Shown here one piece after another: positions 46,326 through 54,816 of a stretch of DNA of 64,000 nucleotides (its first letter is position 1; every line of letters begins with the position of its first letter). Made by a program: the position numbers and the translations under genes. The stretch spans positions 62,001-126,000 of the forward strand of contig CALUHJ010000004.1 in NCBI GenBank assembly GCA_944320415.1, read 5' to 3'. The notes under the pieces are model-generated. The model ran no database searches. It worked only from the letters and a program-made list of their open reading frames with translations, and was not told the origin of the DNA. Origin of the DNA: an uncultured Bacteroidales bacterium. GTDB lineage: Bacteria > Bacteroidota > Bacteroidia > Bacteroidales > P3.

Positions 46326-47333
46326 CTATTTAATAACTTTTACTTTTGAGCCGTCAATAAGTTTAGATTGACCTGAAACAACTATCCTTTCTCCATTGTC
46401 TATTCCTCCCAATATCTCTATGCTTTCACCCAAACGTCTGCCCAATTCAACCTTCCTGTATTCAACCTGTCCGTTCTTCTCCACAAATACATATTTGTCA
46501 TTTGAACCCGACTGTTTGATTATCGCCCTGTCAGGCACCATGATAGTATTGGCACGACCAAGATTCAATTCAACCCTGCCGAACATTCCCGGTTTGAGCT
46601 TCGATTTCGGATTGTTTACGCTTACCTCACACGTAAACGTCCTCGTGGCAGGATCTATCGTAGGATAAATCAACGAAATATATCCGCCGAACTCCTCTTC
46701 ACCGAATATATCCGTCTTGGCAACAACCTTCATGCCCTTGGATACCTTGGTGTAAAAACTTTCAGGTATGTTTATCTTCAACTTTACCGGATTTATCTTC
46801 ATTACCTGAAGAATAGGTTGGGTTGCAGCAACGTCTCCATTGTCGAAATTACGCATTGTCACAACGCCGCTTATTGGAGAGGTAAGATATATGTTGTCCT
46901 TCAAATTGTCCGCACTCTTCTTAGCTACATCATATTGTGTCTGCATCTGGTCAACCTGCTGTTTGCTCGCTCCGCCGGAAGCATAAAGAGCCTTGATTCT
47001 GTCCAATTCAACTTTCAAATTCTCCAACTGCGACAATGATGTCAACAACTGTGTGTTCTCCATCTTCACAAGCTGTTGTCCCTTTTGAACATAATCGCCG
47101 ACTTCAACCATTATCCTGTCAATACGCGTTCCTCCCGCCGAAGATATATAGTTCTTCACATCCGCATCTACAGTGGAAGAAAATTCATATATCCTGTCTA
47201 TCTCCTTTTGTTGAGCCACCTCTATCTTCACATTGTAAACATCCGTTTTGGCATCAGCCTCTCCGGCATCCTTTTTTGAACACCCAGCAGCCAAAACAGG
47301 CAACAAAACCGCCAAATAAACTAGTCTTTTCAT
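46326..47333 (-). CDS. RND efflux periplasmic adaptor (membrane fusion) lipoprotein
   Basis: Protein of 335 residues linking the RND permease to the TolC channel. A signal and lipobox (LLPVLAAGC, Cys at about 18) start the chain. A lipoyl/barrel-sandwich half (VEVGDYVQKGQQLVKME) leads into an alpha-helical hairpin (about 90-150). The second lipoyl half (LTSPISGVVTMRNFDNGD) and beta-barrel and membrane-proximal domains follow (VMVPDRAIIKQ-like, EILGGIDNGERIVVSGQ). It sits between the TolC and RND genes. Confidence 0.94.
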   Translation of the reverse strand: MKRLVYLAVLLPVLAAGCSKKDAGEADAKTDVYNVKIEVAQQKEIDRIYEFSSTVDADVKNYISSAGGTRIDRIMVEVGDYVQKGQQLVKMENTQLLTSLSQLENLKVELDRIKALYASGGASKQQVDQMQTQYDVAKKSADNLKDNIYLTSPISGVVTMRNFDNGDVAATQPILQVMKINPVKLKINIPESFYTKVSKGMKVVAKTDIFGEEEFGGYISLIYPTIDPATRTFTCEVSVNNPKSKLKPGMFGRVELNLGRANTIMVPDRAIIKQSGSNDKYVFVEKNGQVEYRKVELGRRLGESIEILGGIDNGERIVVSGQSKLIDGSKVKVIK

Positions 47334-47381
47334 ACCTTATCCTTTATACTTTGTATTGTTATTTATTATGCTTTCATTCTT

Positions 47382-48743
47382 TTATTCCTTACCCAACACT
47401 TTTTCCAATGCCGTTTGTGCCGTTAGAAAATTGTACAACGACTGCTGATAGTTCAGTTTTGACTGTGTCATGGACAATTCACTGTCGTTCAATTCCAAAA
47501 TCGTACCCGAACCGGTATTGTATCTTACCTTTGCAATCTCATATCCTCTTTCAGCCTGTCTTATGGCATCCTCATTGGCCAACAACTGTTCCTTTGCCGT
47601 CTTCATGTTGTTTATCGCAGACTGGACCTGAATGTTTATTCCCTCAATCGCATATTCCTTCTGCAACTCCAGCTCCTGAAGAGAAACCTTTATCTGCTTT
47701 GCCTGATTAACAACGGTACGGCCGCTGAATATCGGAATGTTAAGCTGAAGACCTATAGCCGAACTTCCCACCCAGTTGTAATTACCGAACTTAAAGTCAT
47801 CAGCCTGCGTCTGATATGAATACTGTCCAAAGGCAGAAAGAGAAGGCAGATGCTGTGAATTAACCATACGCAAGGAATTCTGCAATCCTATAATATTCAA
47901 ATCCAACTGCTTCAACTCAGTATTGTTTTCTATCGCCGTATTCGTACTTTCAATGTTTATCGACATAACACCATCATTGAAATCTTCCAGATTCTCGGTA
48001 AACTCAAGGGATTGTTCCATAGGAAGCGACAATATCATCTTCAGTTGCAGTATGGACAACTCCAATCCGTTCTTTGCGGAAATGTACGAAGGGTTAAGGT
48101 TGTTCACCTGAACCTGAGCCCTTATCAAATCATATTCCGACACAAGTCCCTGCTCGTAGGAAGCCTCCGTAGTCCTCAGAGTCTCCCTTGCATTGTTTAT
48201 GCTCGTTTCAAGCACCTTTAGACTGTTCTTTGCAAGCAGTACCGCAAAATAAGCGTCCTTCACCTGCTTGGTCATGTCTATCCTCGAAGCCCTTGCCTGC
48301 TCTATTATCAGGTCTATGTCATTCTGTTTGGCCCTTATCTGTTCCCAAAGGGAAAAGTTAATCAACGGAAGTGCGGCACTGACCGTCGCACTGTAAGAAT
48401 TCTTGTATCCTATCTCCATGTATTTCTGGCCTCCCATCATTGCAGCAAAATCATCGGGCATGAACATCACCGGCTTCATTATGTTGTTGGTGTACTGTCC
48501 GCTCGCAGACAAGGACGGCAACAGACCACCCAGGGCTTCCCTTTTGCTGTAGTCAACCCTCTTTATCTCCAATTCCGCAATCTTGATTGTGGGATTATTG
48601 TCGTGCGCAATTTTCAATGCAGTGCTCAAATCCAGTTCAAGCTGTTCCCCTTCAGTTTGCTGACACAAGACCGAATAATCGAACAACAACAAAGCGACAA
48701 CAAATGTCAGTACTTTGATTTTTGATGAATAACTTCTTGTCAT
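47382..48743 (-). CDS. TolC-family outer-membrane efflux channel
   Basis: Protein of 453 residues. After a signal peptide (about 1-27, ending VLCQ) come two repeats of long coiled-coil helices and strands typical of outer-membrane factors: LDLSTALKIAHDNNPTIKIAELE for the first and AYFAVLLAKNSLKVLETS within it. QQSLYNFLTAQTALEKVLG closes the chain. It forms the exit duct of the tripartite pump and lies 24 bp downstream of the TetR gene. Confidence 0.94.
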   Translation of the reverse strand: MTRSYSSKIKVLTFVVALLLFDYSVLCQQTEGEQLELDLSTALKIAHDNNPTIKIAELEIKRVDYSKREALGGLLPSLSASGQYTNNIMKPVMFMPDDFAAMMGGQKYMEIGYKNSYSATVSAALPLINFSLWEQIRAKQNDIDLIIEQARASRIDMTKQVKDAYFAVLLAKNSLKVLETSINNARETLRTTEASYEQGLVSEYDLIRAQVQVNNLNPSYISAKNGLELSILQLKMILSLPMEQSLEFTENLEDFNDGVMSINIESTNTAIENNTELKQLDLNIIGLQNSLRMVNSQHLPSLSAFGQYSYQTQADDFKFGNYNWVGSSAIGLQLNIPIFSGRTVVNQAKQIKVSLQELELQKEYAIEGINIQVQSAINNMKTAKEQLLANEDAIRQAERGYEIAKVRYNTGSGTILELNDSELSMTQSKLNYQQSLYNFLTAQTALEKVLGKE

Positions 48744-48767
48744 TTTGTTCTTTCCGTGTTTTTAATT

Positions 48768-49379
48768 TTATTCCTCTGAAATGTATTTGTCTATATATTC
48801 AATACCCTTTATGGTGGATATTCCCCTTATGATTATGCAAATATGAAGAAAGATTATCTTTTTCTTGCTGTAAAAGAAGTTCTCCCTTAAATACTTGTTA
48901 CTTGAAGCATGAGCCATGTTCAGACCTATCATGTTGACTATAAACCTCTTGTCTATATCAGGAAGAATGAATCCCTCCGATACGGCCTCATCTATGAACT
49001 TGGATATGTTCTGCTTTGCGAAATTCACATGAGACTCGGTTATTTTAGCTATTATCTCCGGATAATATTTCTTTATGTCGTTGATAAAGTTGGCATTGGC
49101 CGAATGTATGTGCTTCCAGATAATGTTGGACACCCTGAAAAAACAATCGAAAGAGTTCTCCGAATTGTTCTTGCATATCACACATTCCCTGAATATATCA
49201 TTCATAATGTGGTTTATGCATTCGTAAATCAGAGTTTTTTTGTTCGTGAAATGCTCATACAGAGTCTTTTTGGAAATGCCCAAAGAGGATGCAATCTTGT
49301 CCATTGTCACATCCTTGCATGAATTGGTTTCCAAAAAGAAACTGCAGGTCCTCTGCAATATTTTTTCCTTTGTATCCAT
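48768..49379 (-). CDS. TetR/AcrR-family regulator of the efflux operon
   Basis: Repressor-type regulator of 203 residues. The N-terminal HTH (about 1-50) reads VTMDKIASSLGISKKTLYEHFTNKKTLI, typical of TetR. The C-terminal ligand-binding domain (about 60-203) is helical and Phe/Ile-rich. It is the first gene of the pump operon and is followed 24 bp later by the TolC gene. A perfect 10-bp inverted repeat overlaps its own promoter, which suggests autorepression. The inducing ligand is unknown. Confidence 0.93.
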   Translation of the reverse strand: MDTKEKILQRTCSFFLETNSCKDVTMDKIASSLGISKKTLYEHFTNKKTLIYECINHIMNDIFRECVICKNNSENSFDCFFRVSNIIWKHIHSANANFINDIKKYYPEIIAKITESHVNFAKQNISKFIDEAVSEGFILPDIDKRFIVNMIGLNMAHASSNKYLRENFFYSKKKIIFLHICIIIRGISTIKGIEYIDKYISEE

Positions 49380-49404
49380 TATCCTCTTGTTACAAATGCG
49401 CCGG

Positions 49405-49412
49405 CAAAATTA
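49405..49412 (-). promoter_or_regulatory. -7 box of the efflux operon promoter
   Basis: On the minus strand TAATTTTG (plus 49405-49412), 26 bp before the TetR ATG. A TTTG lies at plus 49430-49433 with a 17-bp spacer, a little short. The -33 zone lies inside the palindrome at 49415-49442. Confidence 0.55.
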
Positions 49413-49414
49413 TA

Positions 49415-49442
49415 GAAAACTTTTGAAACCAAAAAAGTTTTC
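49415..49442. promoter_or_regulatory. Candidate TetR operator
   Basis: A perfect inverted repeat GAAAACTTTT-N8-AAAAGTTTTC (28 bp) starts 3 bp upstream of the -7 box and covers the -33 zone of the TetR operon. Length and symmetry fit a TetR dimer site. A related half-site (AAGTTTTC) follows directly at about 49449. Confidence 0.65.
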
Positions 49443-49540
49443 CAAGTTTTCATGCAACTTTTTTTTCATCACTCAAGCATAAGCCTCATTATCAAGCGAA
49501 GAAACTGAAACAAAGAGTCGGGAAAACGGATTCAGAAAGA

Positions 49541-49583
49541 AAAAAAATCTTTTCTGAATTCAATTTTTTCTTTTCTGAAAAGA
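49541..49583 (+). repeat. Dispersed intergenic repeat, copy B
   Basis: 43 bases identical to the reverse complement of 38903-38945. Just upstream, GGATTCAGAAAGA (about 49528-49540) forms an inverted repeat with TCTTTTCTGAATT, giving a hairpin. It lies 38 bp after the end of mnmA and 160 bp upstream of the TetR gene, so it could serve as the mnmA terminator. Confidence 0.85.
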
Positions 49584-49620
49584 GAAAAACCTGAAAAACG
49601 ACACGTTTTCATTTCCATAT

Positions 49621-50658
49621 TTACACTATCGTACCACCGAGAACCAAACATCTGGAACCGTCATACACCACTACATCCTGACCGGACATTGGTGCGAAAA
49701 CGGGCTCGAAAAAAACAATGTCGGCATATTCGGAATCCAAACCGGCAAACCTCATTGCATGTTCCTTGTCCTTTCCTCTTGTCTTTGCCGTATATTCAAG
49801 CGAAGTATCGACCAGGGACAACGGTCTTATGAAATTCATGTCCCCTATCCTTATATGCGAACGGAAACATTCGGACTTGTCGCCCACCTTCAACATGTTG
49901 GTTCGCGGCATTATCTCGTTGACATAGCATTTCCCGGCAGTATTCAGTCCCTTCCACTGACCGACAGTGTAAAATGGAAATCCCTTGTGCGTACCTGCCA
50001 CAAGCAAATCCTTGTCCACCGCCTTTCCTCCGTCCAAAAGCGCAAGGCAGGGATATTTGTCAAGAAGATATTCCGTATAATGTTTGCCAGAGGTGAAGCA
50101 AAGGCCGAAACTTTCCCTTTTGGAGGCAAAGGCATCCAATCCCTTTTGCACGGCATAGCGTTTTATCTCCTCCTTGGTTTTCTCTCCCAAAGGAAGCATA
50201 AGACGCGAAAGCTGTTGCTGAGTCAGTCTGTAAAGCATATAGGACTGGTCCTTCCATTCGTCCTCGGCAATGGAAAGGGTGAGATAACCGTTCCGTTGAA
50301 CGACCTTTGCGTAATGGCCCGTCGCAATTGCGTCACAATGCAACTCCTCAGCCTTGCTTATCAAGGCCGGAATCTTGACAAAACGGTTGCATACCGTACA
50401 TATGTTCGGGGTTCTCGCATTCAGATAAGAGTCGTCAAAATAACGGACAACGGTCTCGGTAAACAAAGCGGACATGTCTGAGGTATGCAATTCTATTCCG
50501 TAACGGCTGCAACACTCGCTCAACTCCGCAATATCCTCATCCTGTTCATGCATCCTGATGTACAGTCCCATAACATGGCAGGAGCGTTCACGCAAAAGCA
50601 GAGCCGCAGACAGACTGTCCACCCCTCCGCTCAGCCCGACAAGAATCCTCGGTCGCAT
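49621..50658 (-). CDS. mnmA: tRNA 2-thiouridine(34) synthase
   Basis: Thiolates U34 of tRNAs for Lys, Glu and Gln; 345 residues, slightly short for the family. The PP-loop is ILVGLSGGVDSLSAALLL. The first catalytic Cys lies in TPNICTVCNRFVKI and the second in ESFGLCFTSGKHYTEYL. ATGHYAKV is the conserved tRNA/ATP segment. The shorter C-terminal barrel suggests some divergence, and many Bacteroidetes carry more than one MnmA-like protein, so a related role is possible. It is the last gene of a six-gene leftward operon. Confidence 0.9.
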   Translation of the reverse strand: MRPRILVGLSGGVDSLSAALLLRERSCHVMGLYIRMHEQDEDIAELSECCSRYGIELHTSDMSALFTETVVRYFDDSYLNARTPNICTVCNRFVKIPALISKAEELHCDAIATGHYAKVVQRNGYLTLSIAEDEWKDQSYMLYRLTQQQLSRLMLPLGEKTKEEIKRYAVQKGLDAFASKRESFGLCFTSGKHYTEYLLDKYPCLALLDGGKAVDKDLLVAGTHKGFPFYTVGQWKGLNTAGKCYVNEIMPRTNMLKVGDKSECFRSHIRIGDMNFIRPLSLVDTSLEYTAKTRGKDKEHAMRFAGLDSEYADIVFFEPVFAPMSGQDVVVYDGSRCLVLGGTIV

Positions 50659-50674
50659 GATGTCTTGTCGAATC

Positions 50675-51700
50675 CTATTCGCTTATCTTGTCGAACAGAC
50701 TTTCCACCGCCTTGCGACTGTCCTTGTCCGTTCTAACCTTTATGCCTGTATCGGGTTCCAGAACGACTATCCATTCCTTTTCGCCGTCCTTCTCTATACC
50801 CTTTATAGCGGCATAGTTGGCATAAAGATTGTTCTGTTTGTTCAGTCTTATGAAGGTATCTTCGTTTACAAGCATCAACACCTGTTCGAACTGGTTGAAG
50901 GCACTGAGCTTTTCACCGTTTGTCAATACAAAAAACGTCTGTTTGCCCTTGGGATAGAAATAGGCTATTTGCGAAACGCTTACCTCTCTTGAGTCAACGC
51001 CCCGGACTTTTATCGACAACAGTTCGTCCTGCAGACGATCCGCTTTCCATATCTGTCTTTTCAACACCTGTCCGTCTTCGGAATAAAAGACCCATTCACC
51101 CTCCTTGTCGTCATTGACGTAATTTCCTTCGGCCTTTTTCTTCTTCGATTCATAGTAACATGTGTATCTGCCGTTCTTTTTGCCCTCTTTTACGTCATAT
51201 ATGCAATAACCGTCGCTGTACATGTACTGGTAACATTCTCCCTGTCTCACTCCGTTTTCATAATTCACCTTTTCCAGCAGATTTCCCTGTTTGTCCCACA
51301 ATCTTTCCTCGCCGTTTTTCACACCCATTTCAAATGTCTCCTCCTTTATTTTTCTGCCCTTCTCGGTGAAATACTGCCAAAGGCCGTTCTTTTTTCTATC
51401 GACATAGGTACCGCGGCTCATCACCTTTTTATTCTTGTAATATGCCGTAGCATGACCCGTATCTGCCTTATACTCTATGGTCTGTGCAATTGACCCGTCC
51501 TGATTGTAATAGGTAAACGTGCCTGTTTCCCTGTCATCCTTGAACTGTCCCTCATACTGAATCTGTCCGTTGGGGTAGGATTTGGACCATTTGCCCTGTT
51601 TCCTTCCCTGAGAATCCTTTTCGTTTTGTGCCATCAAGCCGCAGGAAACAAAAATCATACAAACGACAATGGCCGTAACCGAACTAAATCTTCTTTTCAT
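50675..51700 (-). CDS. MORN-repeat exported protein (YwqK-like)
   Basis: Protein of 341 residues with a signal peptide (about 1-25; MKRRFSSVTAIVVCMIF, ending GLMAQ). MORN_2-type repeats fill about 28-210: QGKWSKSYPNGQIQYEGQFK, KKNGLWQYFTEKGRK, RQGECYQYMYSDG, KEGEWVFYSEDGQ. A C-terminal globular part (about 235-341) has no clear family. The repeats resemble YwqK-type proteins, but no toxin partner is visible. The ATG at 51700 overlaps the 3' end of the gmhB-like gene by 17 bp, so it is translated from the same message. Confidence 0.85.
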   Translation of the reverse strand: MKRRFSSVTAIVVCMIFVSCGLMAQNEKDSQGRKQGKWSKSYPNGQIQYEGQFKDDRETGTFTYYNQDGSIAQTIEYKADTGHATAYYKNKKVMSRGTYVDRKKNGLWQYFTEKGRKIKEETFEMGVKNGEERLWDKQGNLLEKVNYENGVRQGECYQYMYSDGYCIYDVKEGKKNGRYTCYYESKKKKAEGNYVNDDKEGEWVFYSEDGQVLKRQIWKADRLQDELLSIKVRGVDSREVSVSQIAYFYPKGKQTFFVLTNGEKLSAFNQFEQVLMLVNEDTFIRLNKQNNLYANYAAIKGIEKDGEKEWIVVLEPDTGIKVRTDKDSRKAVESLFDKISE

Positions 51701-52244
51701 CCTGAAAATATTTTGCAAATTCCAATAAACTGTCAAATCTCATATCTATAAGACGGGGATGCATCCTTGCCTGTTCCGCATCTGGAGCAATATGTACGGT
51801 GTACATTCCGAGATGTTTACCGAAAACCACGTCGCTCAACGAATCCCCTATCATTATGCTGTCCTTGAACCTTATGTTCTTAAAGCGTTTTCTTGCCTGA
51901 AGCCCCATTCCGACAGACGGCTTCCTTGTAAAATGATTCTCCCTTGCAAGATAAGGGCAGTGGAATATCCCGTCCACACGACCGGAACGGGCACTTATTT
52001 CATCCGTCATTTTCCTTGTAACCTTCTCGAAGTCATCCTCACTCATAAGACCCTTGCCTATTCCCTGCTGATTGGTGACAACGACTATCGTTTCAAACAT
52101 TCGTGAAAACATTGTAAAGGCTTCCAACACGCCGTCAATGAAAACGAATTCCTCAGGTTTTGTTATATACCCGTCAATCTTCCTGACATTTATCACTCCG
52201 TCTCTGTCCAGGAACAAGGTCTTGCAATCCGTCATTGTTCTCAT
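51684..52244 (-). CDS. GmhB-like HAD-IIIA phosphatase
   Basis: Haloacid-dehalogenase phosphatase of 186 residues, similar to D-glycero-D-manno-heptose-1,7-bisphosphate 7-phosphatase. Motif I is LFLDRDGVIN, motif II VVVTNQQGIGKG, motif III RKPSVGM and motif IV MIGDSLSDVVFG. The zinc loop that normally holds several Cys is reduced to one Cys (IFHCPYLARENHFTRK), so zinc binding is doubtful. It lies 6 bp after gmhA, which supports a role in heptose synthesis. An ATG at 52235 is an alternative start. Confidence 0.85.
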   Translation of the reverse strand: MRTMTDCKTLFLDRDGVINVRKIDGYITKPEEFVFIDGVLEAFTMFSRMFETIVVVTNQQGIGKGLMSEDDFEKVTRKMTDEISARSGRVDGIFHCPYLARENHFTRKPSVGMGLQARKRFKNIRFKDSIMIGDSLSDVVFGKHLGMYTVHIAPDAEQARMHPRLIDMRFDSLLEFAKYFQDEKKI

Positions 52245-52250
52245 TATACT

Positions 52251-52826
52251 CTATTTTTTCGGAAAGATTCTCTCTTCGACCAACTGACAGATGATATGAC
52301 CTATCATTATGTGTGCTTCCTGTATTCTCGGTGTGTCTGTCGAAGGCACAGAAAGAATGCAGTCCGATACTCCGGCAACGCAATCGGTGTCAGAACCCGT
52401 AAAGGCGATTACCTTCATTCCCTTTTCCTTTGCCTTTTCGAAAGCCTTCAATACGTTGGAAGAGCGGCCCGAGGTGGACAATCCGACCAGCACGTCATTC
52501 TTTCGTCCAACGGCCTCAATCATTCGGGCAAACACAATGTCAAAAGAATAGTCGTTTGCCACAGCCGTCAGATACGAAGTATTGACATGCAGGGCCTCTG
52601 CCGCCAACGGCGGTCTGTCATAATAGAAACGGCCCGACAGCTCCGCAGCCAGATGCTGGGCATCCGCCGCACTGCCTCCGTTACCGCAAAAAAGGACCTT
52701 GCCGCCTTGGGAATAGGTATCGACTATAATATCAACAGCTCTGTCTATGCAGCGTAGCATTTCGTCGTTTTCCGAAATGGAACGTTTTACTTCTATTGAC
52801 TGCTCTATTATTTCACGTATCTTCAT
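52251..52826 (-). CDS. gmhA: Phosphoheptose isomerase (SIS domain)
   Basis: Converts sedoheptulose-7-phosphate to D-glycero-D-manno-heptose-7-phosphate, the first step to ADP-heptose; 191 residues. The SIS domain has FCGNGGSAADAQHLAAELSGRF, GLSTSGRSSNV and the C-terminal Glu/His-bearing EAHIMIGHIICQLVE. The ATG at 52826 overlaps the stop of the glycosyltransferase gene by one base (TGATG), so translation is coupled. The product probably feeds lipopolysaccharide or glycoprotein sugars. Confidence 0.92.
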   Translation of the reverse strand: MKIREIIEQSIEVKRSISENDEMLRCIDRAVDIIVDTYSQGGKVLFCGNGGSAADAQHLAAELSGRFYYDRPPLAAEALHVNTSYLTAVANDYSFDIVFARMIEAVGRKNDVLVGLSTSGRSSNVLKAFEKAKEKGMKVIAFTGSDTDCVAGVSDCILSVPSTDTPRIQEAHIMIGHIICQLVEERIFPKK

Positions 52827-53788
52827 CAATTGTCAAAATTTAATTCCTTTTCTATCAAATAAACGTTGCGTGTAGGTGAGTTTCTGCCTATCAGTTCAGC
52901 GATAAAGCCTGTCAGAAACAGTTGACAACCTATTATCATCGTGCATAAGGACAAATAGAAATAAGGACTGTCGGTAACAAGTCTCATCATCTCACCGTTA
53001 GCGACCGCTATCAACTTCTGCGCTCCCAAAACAATGGCAGAGACTATGCCGACCAAAAACATCAAACTGCCCAACAATCCGAAAAAATGCATGGGTTTTT
53101 TACCGAATTTTGAAACGAACATTATGGACATAAGATCCAGATAGCCGTTTACAAAACGGTTCATTCCGAATTTGGTCGTTCCAAACTCCCTTTTCCTGTG
53201 CTGCACGACCTTTTCGCCTATTTTGTTGAATCCTGCCCACTTCGCTATTATCGGAATGTACCTGTGCATTTCCCCATAAACCTCTATGGATTTTACAACA
53301 TCCTTTCTGTAAGCCTTAAGACCGCAATTGAAGTCATGAAGTTTTATTCCTGAAAGTTTTCTCGTTGTTGCGTTGTACAGTTTTGAAGGTATGTTTTTTG
53401 CAAGTTTGGAATCATATCTTTTCTTTTTCCATCCCGACACCAGATCATAGCCTTCCTTCTTTATCATACGGTACAATTCCGGAATCTCATCGGGACTGTC
53501 CTGCAGGTCTGCGTCCATTGTAATCACTACATCCGCGACCGAATGTACGAAACCCTCGTTCAAAGCCGCCGATTTGCCGTAATTCCTCCTGAATTTAACC
53601 CCTCTGATATTTCGATTGCTTGAAGACAATTCCTCTATCACCTGCCAGGATTTGTCATTGCTGCCATCATCCACCATTATTATCTCATAGGTGAAACCGT
53701 TCTCCCGCATAACCCTCTCTATCCAAGAAACCAAATGTGGCAGGGACTCTTCCTCATTATACAAAGGTACTATTACAGATATATCCAT
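52826..53788 (-). CDS. Family 2 glycosyltransferase (DPM/ArnC-like), membrane-bound
   Basis: Protein of 320 residues. The GT-A domain (about 1-230) begins SVIVPLYNEEESLPHLV and has DDGSNDKS and the metal-binding DADLQDSPDE. Two C-terminal transmembrane helices follow (MHFFGLLGSLMFLVGIVSAI and SLCTMIIGCQLFLTGF). This is the layout of polyprenyl-phosphate glycosyltransferases such as DPM1 or ArnC. It probably loads a sugar onto undecaprenyl phosphate for surface polymer assembly. It lies 3 bp after the DUF4199 gene. Confidence 0.92.
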   Translation of the reverse strand: MDISVIVPLYNEEESLPHLVSWIERVMRENGFTYEIIMVDDGSNDKSWQVIEELSSSNRNIRGVKFRRNYGKSAALNEGFVHSVADVVITMDADLQDSPDEIPELYRMIKKEGYDLVSGWKKKRYDSKLAKNIPSKLYNATTRKLSGIKLHDFNCGLKAYRKDVVKSIEVYGEMHRYIPIIAKWAGFNKIGEKVVQHRKREFGTTKFGMNRFVNGYLDLMSIMFVSKFGKKPMHFFGLLGSLMFLVGIVSAIVLGAQKLIAVANGEMMRLVTDSPYFYLSLCTMIIGCQLFLTGFIAELIGRNSPTRNVYLIEKELNFDN

Positions 53789-53791
53789 CGA

Positions 53792-54331
53792 TTATAATTT
53801 TTTCTTTTGTTTCTGCACCACTATCGCTCTCTCGTTTCTCAAAAATATTGCCACAATCATGGCCCATAAAACGGCCATTACGGAATTGAGCAAAACCGCC
53901 GAAAAGGCTATATAGGAAGGTTTTGTCAAATCCTTCAGCTGTTCTTCGGTGTACTGTCCCTGATTCATCATACGCTGAAGCTCAAAACATCTCTCCTGCA
54001 TCTGAGTATCAATATATGAAGCATAGACATACATGAACATACCGTAAATAACAGCTGAAACAACGGCTGTTCCCAAAGCTACGACATAAGATTCCTTGAA
54101 GTTTATCCTTCTGTCCGGCAAACGTCTCTTGTAAAGATAAACGAAAACGAACAAAAGAACCAGCTGAAGCACGTTCTCCACGTAGCTCATAGGCTGCGAA
54201 GGAGGCAATACCAAAAGCCAACGCAACAACAATACGACACAGAATATCAATCCGCCGAAAAAACCATAACGCAATATGGCTCTCTTATAATCACCGTGCA
54301 TTTTGGACTCGTATCTTCTTATCAATCCCAT
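53792..54331 (-). CDS. DUF4199 membrane protein
   Basis: Integral membrane protein of 179 residues with four predicted helices (FFGGLIFCVVLLLRWLLVL, VLQLVLLFVFVYLY, VVALGTAVVSAVIYGMFMYV and AVLLNSVMAVLWAMIVAIFL). A charged periplasmic or cytoplasmic loop lies between helices 3 and 4. This matches DUF4199, common in Bacteroidetes and of unknown function. The start could also be the ATG at 54301 (MHGDYKR). It is the first gene of the six-gene operon. I see no clear promoter in the 140 bp upstream. Confidence 0.88.
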   Translation of the reverse strand: MGLIRRYESKMHGDYKRAILRYGFFGGLIFCVVLLLRWLLVLPPSQPMSYVENVLQLVLLFVFVYLYKRRLPDRRINFKESYVVALGTAVVSAVIYGMFMYVYASYIDTQMQERCFELQRMMNQGQYTEEQLKDLTKPSYIAFSAVLLNSVMAVLWAMIVAIFLRNERAIVVQKQKKKL

Positions 54332-54471
54332 ATTTATCCCGTTTCTTTTTATTCAAATAACCATTTCAAACCGTTGTCTTCCAAAAACACCCAAATCACA
54401 TCCTGTCAAAAAAACTCCCCTTCAAACAAAACAAATACTCAAAGACATTCCGGTTTAATTTACAACAAACC

Positions 54472-54816
54472 TTATTCAACCACTATCTCGTCTACAAATG
54501 TCCAACTTCCCTCTCCGGCCGAAGCATGCCATGACGGAAGAGTCTTTGTAGCAAAAACCTTAAGCCTTACATAACGGAATTCCCTTTGTTTGCGATTCGG
54601 TTCAAAGGAAAACTCCTTTATCAAGTCCTGTTCCCTTTTCATGCAATCCGTTTCCACCACTCCGACATCAACATATCTTTTTCCGTCCTTGGAAACCTGG
54701 CATTCTATCCGCTTTGGATGCAATATCCAACTTTTTGGACAGTACAATGTCGAAACCGTTATTTTTTTTGCATCCACCACTTCCTCCAAATCCACATTCA
54801 ACTCAAAGTCACATGC
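54472..54816 (-). pseudogene. C-terminal F5/8-type domain cut off from the DUF4838 gene by a TAG
   Basis: Directly after the TAG at 54817-54819 the same frame continues for 114 codons: ACDFELNVDLEEVVDAKKITV, then SWILHPKRIECQVSKDGK and FRYVRLKVFATKTLP. This is the pattern of a galactose-binding (F5/8 type C) domain. It has no start codon or promoter of its own, only a TTG at 54801. The preceding gene ends GALSALTDGVRGTSEYRMLWLGW, which is the first strand of the same domain. It is therefore the 3' part of one interrupted gene. Confidence 0.85.

Noticed and set aside
50675..51700. A toxin-antitoxin system around the YwqK-like gene
   Set aside because: The MORN repeats resemble proteins named YwqK antitoxins, but this one is exported and no toxin gene is adjacent.
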